A stretch of DNA of 64,000 nucleotides from Halarchaeum rubridurum (GTDB taxonomy: Archaea > Halobacteriota > Halobacteria > Halobacteriales > Halobacteriaceae): contig NZ_BMOO01000004.1 in the NCBI RefSeq assembly GCF_014647115.1, positions 310,001 to 374,000 on the forward strand. The letters run 5' to 3'. The position numbers were made by a program, and so were the translations under genes. Every line of letters begins with the position of its first letter. The first letter of the stretch is position 1. Below, one piece after another: positions 60,530 through 64,000 of the stretch. The notes beneath the pieces are model-generated. The model was not told the DNA's origin. It saw only the letters and a list, made by a program, of their open reading frames with translations, and ran no database searches.

Positions 60530-61041
60530 TGGTCGACTTCGACGTCAGCGAGCTCCCCGAGGCGAATCACCCCGAGGTCGGCGAGACCGCCCCGGACTTC
60601 ACGCGGCCGCTCGTGAACGCGGAGTTCTGGGAGGACGCCGCGCTCTCCGACCTCACCGGGGAAGGCCCCGTGCTCCTCGTCTTCCACCCGATGGACGGCG
60701 CGTTTCCGACGACGTACATGTGGCAGGAGTTCGTCGAGCGCGACTTCGCGGACGTGCAGGTCGTCGGCGTCTCCATCTCCACGCCCTACGAGCACGCGAC
60801 GACCATCGAGGAGCGCGGCCTCGACGAGGCGGGCTATCGCCTCTTCAGCGACCCGGGGAACGAGGTCGCGGAGGCGTACGGCATCAGCCACGACCTCGAC
60901 GGGATGACGGGCGTCTCCGAACCCCGGCCCTCGGTCTTCCTCGTCGAGGAGGACCGCACGGTCGCGTACGCGTGGACCGCACGGGAGTGGCCGGACTTCC
61001 CCGAGTACGACGCGGTCGAGGCGGCCGTCGCGGACCTGTGA
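60529..61041 (+). CDS. redoxin-fold protein lacking all cysteines
   Basis: 170 residues with the AhpC/BCP fold: GETAPDFTRPLVNAEFWED, VLLVFHPMDGAFPTTYMWQEF and YGISHDLDGMTGVSEPRPSVFLVEED. Peroxiredoxins have the peroxidatic Cys in the P-x-x-x-T-x-x-C motif after the FxP turn; here this place reads GAFPTTYMW and no Cys occurs anywhere in the 170 residues. It therefore cannot be a normal peroxiredoxin. It is coupled to a CPYC glutaredoxin upstream (1-nt overlap) and to the Sua5 gene downstream (4-nt overlap). Confidence 0.85.
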   Translation: MVDFDVSELPEANHPEVGETAPDFTRPLVNAEFWEDAALSDLTGEGPVLLVFHPMDGAFPTTYMWQEFVERDFADVQVVGVSISTPYEHATTIEERGLDEAGYRLFSDPGNEVAEAYGISHDLDGMTGVSEPRPSVFLVEEDRTVAYAWTAREWPDFPEYDAVEAAVADL

Positions 61042-61637
61042 GCGTGCGCGCCTCCGACGCCGACCTCGACGCGGCCGCGGCCGCGCTCCGCGAGGGCGAC
61101 CTCGTCGTCTACCCGACGGAGACGGTGTACGGCCTCGGCGCGGACGCCCTCGACCCGGACGCCATCGAGCGCGCGTACGCGGCGAAGGGCCGCGACCGCT
61201 CGAAGCCGATGAGTCTCGGCGTCCCGAGCGCCGCCGCCGCGCGCGACTACGTCGTCGCGGGCGAGCGCGAGGAGCGCTTCATGGACGCGTTCCTCCCCGG
61301 GCCCGTGACGGTCGTCTGCGAGAAGCGCGACGTCGTCCCGGACGCCCTCACGGGCGGGCGAGAGCGCGTCGGCGTCCGCGTCCCCGACCACGACGTCGCG
61401 CTCGCCCTCTTGGAGCGCGTCTCGCCCGTCACCGCGACGTCCGCGAACCGGAGCGGAACCGGGAGCGTCCGGGACGTCGCCGACCTCGACCCCGACTTCC
61501 GCGACGACGTCGCCGTCGTCCTCGACGGCGGCGAGACGGGCGGCGTCGAGAGCACGGTCGTCGACGTCGCGCGCGACGAGGTCATCCGCGCGGGCGCGAA
61601 CGCCGACGAGATTCGGCGCTGGCTCGCCGAGCACTAG
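61038..61637 (+). CDS. L-threonylcarbamoyladenylate synthase (Sua5/YrdC)
   Basis: 199 residues. YrdC/Sua5 domain: AALREGDLVVYPTETVYGLGADALD (partly quoted), KGRDRSKPMSL (ATP/Thr site), PGPVTVV, VGVRVPDH and SPVTATSANRSGTG. It makes threonylcarbamoyl-AMP for the t6A37 modification of ANN-decoding tRNAs. It has only the YrdC core without the extra Sua5 C-terminal domain. GTG start at 61038 overlaps the redoxin stop (GTGA). Confidence 0.93.
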   Translation: MSVRASDADLDAAAAALREGDLVVYPTETVYGLGADALDPDAIERAYAAKGRDRSKPMSLGVPSAAAARDYVVAGEREERFMDAFLPGPVTVVCEKRDVVPDALTGGRERVGVRVPDHDVALALLERVSPVTATSANRSGTGSVRDVADLDPDFRDDVAVVLDGGETGGVESTVVDVARDEVIRAGANADEIRRWLAEH

Positions 61638-62278
61638 AGCAGCGAGGAGAGCGAGCGCGTGCGGACGCCGCACTCGGCCCGGTAGTCGCAGTTCGTGCAC
61701 TTCGCGTCGCTCCGGAGGCGCGACGGCGGGCCGTCCATCCCGCGGACCGTTCTGAGCGTGCGCCGATACGCCGCCTTCGCGCGCGTCGTGATGGCCACCT
61801 CGCGGACGATTCCGTGACGCGGATACTCGACGTAAGCGTACTCGACGGGCGCGCGCTCGCGCCACGCGAGGGCCTTCGCGGCCGCGACCGCCCGCACCGT
61901 CTGGGGTTCCCACACGCCCGTCTCGGGCGGCTCGCCGGGCGAGACGAGCGTCGGCGCGAGCGGTGAGACGATTTTCGCGACGCGCCCGCGACAGTCCTTC
62001 CCGGTGAGGAGCACGTCGGTCTCGTCGGGCGAGGCGAGCCCCGGGTAGCGCGTCAGGACCGCACCGAGGCGCGCGCGATACGTCGCGGGGTCGACGGCCA
62101 CGGTGTTGCGCAGCGCGGCGTCGCTCGCCTCGACGAGCGTCGGGTAGCGAAAGGCGAGTTCGCGGACGCGCACGACGGCGTCGGGGAGGTCCCGGGCGCC
62201 CTCCTTGCGCCGGTAGTAGAGCTGCCGGGGGCAGTAGGCGGCCGTGGCGAGGTCACCGAAGGAGACGTGGTCGGACAC
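61634..62278 (-). CDS. orphan Cas4/Dna2-like protein
   Basis: 214 residues. Four cysteines in the Cas4 iron-sulfur pattern: Cys16 in AAYCPRQLYYRR and three in KCTNCDYRAECG (about 193-202). Between them the expected nuclease core is only weakly matched: instead of a clear G-x-x-D...P-x-E-x-K I see VLLTGKDCRGRVAKI and APVEYAYVEYP. There is no CRISPR array or other cas gene in the window. It is convergent with Sua5 (4-nt overlap of stops). A DNA-repair-type exonuclease or a degenerate Fe-S protein are both possible. Confidence 0.75.
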   Translation of the reverse strand: MSDHVSFGDLATAAYCPRQLYYRRKEGARDLPDAVVRVRELAFRYPTLVEASDAALRNTVAVDPATYRARLGAVLTRYPGLASPDETDVLLTGKDCRGRVAKIVSPLAPTLVSPGEPPETGVWEPQTVRAVAAAKALAWRERAPVEYAYVEYPRHGIVREVAITTRAKAAYRRTLRTVRGMDGPPSRLRSDAKCTNCDYRAECGVRTRSLSSLL

Positions 62279-62351
62279 GCGCGGCGGTGGCCCCGTCCTC
62301 GTACTTGGACCCGCGGGAAACGACTACGGGGCGGGCGCGACGAGCGGGCGT

Positions 62352-62528
62352 ATGGTGTCAAGCGGTGTTCGAACGCTCGTCTGCGCGGTCGTCGGGCTGG
62401 TCGCCGGGGCCGTCCTCGGGCCGTCGTTCGCGCCCGACCCGACCGGCGTCGTCGCGTGCGCGCTCGCGCTGGCCGCCGCGCTCGCCGTCGGCGGCGGCCT
62501 CTATGCGACGTGGGGACGGGGCGAGTGA
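62352..62528 (+). CDS. small two-TM protein
   Basis: 58 residues: MVSSGVRTLVCAVVGLVAGA with two TM helices (about 6-24 and 33-53) and a tail WGRGE. The start is ATG 62352. It is divergent to the Cas4-like gene. No recognised function; the 17-bp tandem repeat starts 10 bp after its stop. Confidence 0.5.
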   Translation: MVSSGVRTLVCAVVGLVAGAVLGPSFAPDPTGVVACALALAAALAVGGGLYATWGRGE

Positions 62529-62537
62529 ATGCGCGCG

Positions 62538-62588
62538 GTGCGGCGGCGGTCGCGGTGCGGCGGCGGTCGCGGTGCGGCGGCGGTCGCG
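62538..62588 (+). repeat. 17-bp tandem repeat, three perfect copies
   Basis: GTGCGGCGGCGGTCGCG repeated at 62538, 62555 and 62572. It is followed by a triloop hairpin GGGCGGC-TCC-GCCGCCC at 62613-62629. Confidence 0.92.
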
Positions 62589-62675
62589 GCGACCGCACCC
62601 CGCGATGCGTTCGGGCGGCTCCGCCGCCCGCCTGCGTCCAGCGGGCCTGGTGGATCACTAAGGGCGAGCGAGGGC

Positions 62676-63275
62676 TTAGAGGTTGGTGTTCGTCTCCTGG
62701 CCCTCCGTAGCCTCCTCGAGGCCGTCCTCGCGGGCGGCGGTGGTGAGGCGTTCTGCGAGGTCGCGGTCCTGGAGGACGCTCTCGAACTCGGCGCGGTAGC
62801 GGTCGTTGACGGACTGTATCTCGATCTGGGCGCGGGCGACGCCGGCGTACTCGCGGACGGTGTCGGGGTCGCTGTCGAGGCGCTCTGCGAGGGCGTCGGT
62901 GTCGGGGTCGCCGGTTTCGAGCGCGCGCCGGAGGGCGTCGAGGTCGAGGGGGGCGTCGGCGACGTCGGGCTGGATCAGGTGGAGGTCGCGGCGGGCCTCG
63001 CTGACGGTGTCTTCGTCGACGTCGAGGGCGTCGGCGAGCGCGGCGTCGTCGTCGCCGGCGTAGAAGCCCCGAACGAGGCGGACGAGCGCGGCGTCGTCGA
63101 GGTCGGTGCGGAAGTCGAGGCGCTCGCGCATGTCGGTCACGGTCTCGCGGAGGCGCTCGTCGATCTCGGCGTCGGTGGCGAGCGACCCGTGGCCCTCCTC
63201 CTGGTGCTCCGTGACGGTCTCGCCCTCGGTGACGTCGACGAAGATGTCGCGGAGCTCGCGGGTCTTCTCGTCCAT
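62676..63275 (-). CDS. Cmi4-like haloarchaeal protein (conditioned medium-induced)
   Basis: 199 residues from ATG 63275, acidic and soluble. The N-terminus MDEKTRELRDIFVDVTEGET is that of haloarchaeal proteins annotated 'conditioned medium-induced protein 4'. Helical middle part (RLVRGFYAGDDDAALADALD) resembles winged-helix-like HTH segments (DDDTVSEARRDL), and a long C-terminal helix includes QIEIQSVNDRYRAEFESVLQ. The role is unknown; the annotation comes from induction by conditioned medium in a related organism. It is divergent to bioY. Confidence 0.75.
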   Translation of the reverse strand: MDEKTRELRDIFVDVTEGETVTEHQEEGHGSLATDAEIDERLRETVTDMRERLDFRTDLDDAALVRLVRGFYAGDDDAALADALDVDEDTVSEARRDLHLIQPDVADAPLDLDALRRALETGDPDTDALAERLDSDPDTVREYAGVARAQIEIQSVNDRYRAEFESVLQDRDLAERLTTAAREDGLEEATEGQETNTNL

Positions 63276-63328
63276 ATCGTCCGCGCTTGCCGCCAGGCGG
63301 GTATAGACCTTCGGGTGCCACGCAGTCC

Positions 63329-63357
63329 TGTAAACCGATGTTTTGATTGTGGTTGAC
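63329..63357. promoter_or_regulatory. BirA-like operator upstream of bioY
   Basis: TGTAAACC (63329-63336), 14-nt spacer, GGTTGAC (63351-63357). The known BirA signal in bacteria and archaea has half sites GTTAACC/GTAAACC and GGTTAAC separated by 14-15 nt; the left half matches well, the right half with one or two mismatches. It lies 16-44 bp before the bioY ATG, at the core promoter. TTTTGATT within the spacer could be the TATA element. Confidence 0.65.
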
Positions 63358-63372
63358 GGAGGGTGTGGTGGT

Positions 63373-63978
63373 ATGAGCACGGACACGGAGTCGGTCGCCC
63401 TCGTCGGCGACGAGACGGTGGAGAACGTCGTGCGGGCGGCGCTGTTCGCGGCGTTGACCGGCGTCTTCTCGTACGTGAGCTTCCAGTTGCCGGTGTCGCC
63501 GGTGCCGTACACGCTGCAGGTGTTGGGCGTCTTCCTCGCGGGGGTCTTCCTCGGGCCGCGGTGGGGGTTCGCCTCGCTCGCGCTCTACGTGGTCGCGGGC
63601 GCGGTCGGCGCGCCGGTGTACGCGTACGGGGCGAGCGGCGTCGGGCAACTGTTCAGCCCGTGGGGTGGCTACCTCTGGTCGTACCCGTTCGCGGCGGGGC
63701 TGCTGGGCTCCGTCGCGCACGGCACGGGTGCGCGGACGCCGACCGGCGAGGTCCCGCTGTGGCGGCTCGCGGCCGGACTGACGGCGGCGACGGCCGTCAT
63801 CTACGCGTTCGGGACGGTCGGATACGCCTACTTCGGCGACCTCGCGCTCTTCGCGGACCCGGTTCGCGCGCTCGTGAGCGCGGCGCTCGTCACCGCGGTG
63901 CCGTTCGTCCCCGGGGAGCTCCTGAAGGCCGTCGTCGCGGTGCTGGCCGCGCGCAGCGAGCGGCTCCGGGACGCGTGA
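63373..63978 (+). CDS. bioY: biotin transporter substrate-binding subunit BioY
   Basis: 201 residues, six TM helices. BioY signatures are FQLPVSPVPYTLQVLGVFLA near residue 40, GVGQLFSPWGGYLWSYPFAA near 90, and the C-terminal FVPGELLKAVVAVLAA. S-component of the biotin ECF transporter. ATG 63373 gives the usual short N-terminal tail. A BirA-like operator is upstream. Its stop overlaps the GTG of the next gene, expected to be the ATPase subunit. Confidence 0.93.
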   Translation: MSTDTESVALVGDETVENVVRAALFAALTGVFSYVSFQLPVSPVPYTLQVLGVFLAGVFLGPRWGFASLALYVVAGAVGAPVYAYGASGVGQLFSPWGGYLWSYPFAAGLLGSVAHGTGARTPTGEVPLWRLAAGLTAATAVIYAFGTVGYAYFGDLALFADPVRALVSAALVTAVPFVPGELLKAVVAVLAARSERLRDA

Positions 63979-64000
63979 TCGACGTCTCCGGCCTCGTCCA
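63975..64000 (+). CDS. start of a gene, probably biotin ECF ATPase (BioM)
   Basis: GTG at 63975 overlaps the bioY stop (GTGA) and reads MIDVSGLV to the end of the window. The sequence fits the beginning of an ABC ATPase (typically MIxVxxLxxxY), and BioM follows BioY in many haloarchaea. Only eight residues are available. Confidence 0.5.

Noticed and set aside
61634-62278. Part of a CRISPR-Cas system
   Set aside because: Only a Cas4-like gene is present; no repeat array and no cas1/cas2 or effector genes are found in the window.
1-64000. Insertion sequences, integrases or prophage
   Set aside because: No transposase or recombinase domain and no terminal inverted repeats with target duplications were seen. 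The GC content and the acidic protein composition are uniform.

Overview
The window is a chromosomal segment of an extremely halophilic archaeon (class Halobacteria). The evidence is very high GC, strongly acidic predicted proteins, AUG/GUG starts lying about 25-30 nt after TATA-like boxes (leaderless transcription), an archaellum operon, F420 genes, an archaeal RNase P RNA and many families known only from haloarchaea. It looks like core chromosome: I see no insertion sequence, integrase, CRISPR array or rRNA. I do not assign a genus.

Layout. 1-6.3 kb: end of an F420-dependent NADP reductase, thioredoxin, Sec61beta, an overlapping pdxT-DUF151-hisE-DUF4385 run, a NOG1-type GTPase, and DUF389 and SIMPL envelope proteins. 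6.4-11.5 kb: EngB, an array of perfect GC-rich hairpins, a hydroxyacid dehydrogenase, a NUDIX/eIF2B-like fusion and cofE. 11.6-16.2 kb: a tiny zinc-finger gene, then moxR-DUF58-transglutaminase and eIF1. 16.4-23.4 kb: rhodanese, NUDIX, a DtxR-type regulator, DUF5809/DUF5810, RimI, aconitase, dUTPase/dCTP deaminase family, tRNA-Arg(CCG) and 6-phosphogluconate dehydrogenase. 23.5-35 kb: motility region, with a standalone ArlD/E protein, the operon arlCE-F-G-H-I-J (minus strand), small membrane proteins, one archaellin, and an ArlG-like domain fused to a beta-propeller. 35-38.3 kb: iron/siderophore ABC transporter with two identical-type DtxR operators. 38.3-41.1 kb: valyl-tRNA synthetase preceded by a valine-rich mini-ORF. 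41.3-46.9 kb: CBS protein with a 109-bp tandem duplication, M29 aminopeptidase, RNase P RNA, AMMECR1 protein, nicotinate phosphoribosyltransferase, ACT regulator and an IMPACT protein. 46.9-53.4 kb: TAXI-TRAP transporter set, upp, and an ArsA/Get3-like ATPase with a coupled small gene. 53.6-64 kb: CstA, hypothetical genes, cupin, PiT phosphate transporter, CNNM/CorC, a glutaredoxin-redoxin-Sua5 operon, orphan Cas4-like protein, Cmi4-like protein, and bioY with a BirA-type operator and the start of its ATPase gene.

The most unusual observations are: (1) a leaderless 10-codon ORF with four Val codons, inside a foldable leader directly before valS, which resembles an attenuation leader; (2) an ArlG-like/FG-GAP propeller fusion next to the archaellin gene; (3) an array of perfect triloop hairpins after engB, with relatives elsewhere in the window; (4) paired iron-repressor operators and a BirA-like operator; (5) a recurring habit of short tandem duplications placed at gene 3' ends; (6) a redoxin-fold protein with no cysteine, coupled to a glutaredoxin.
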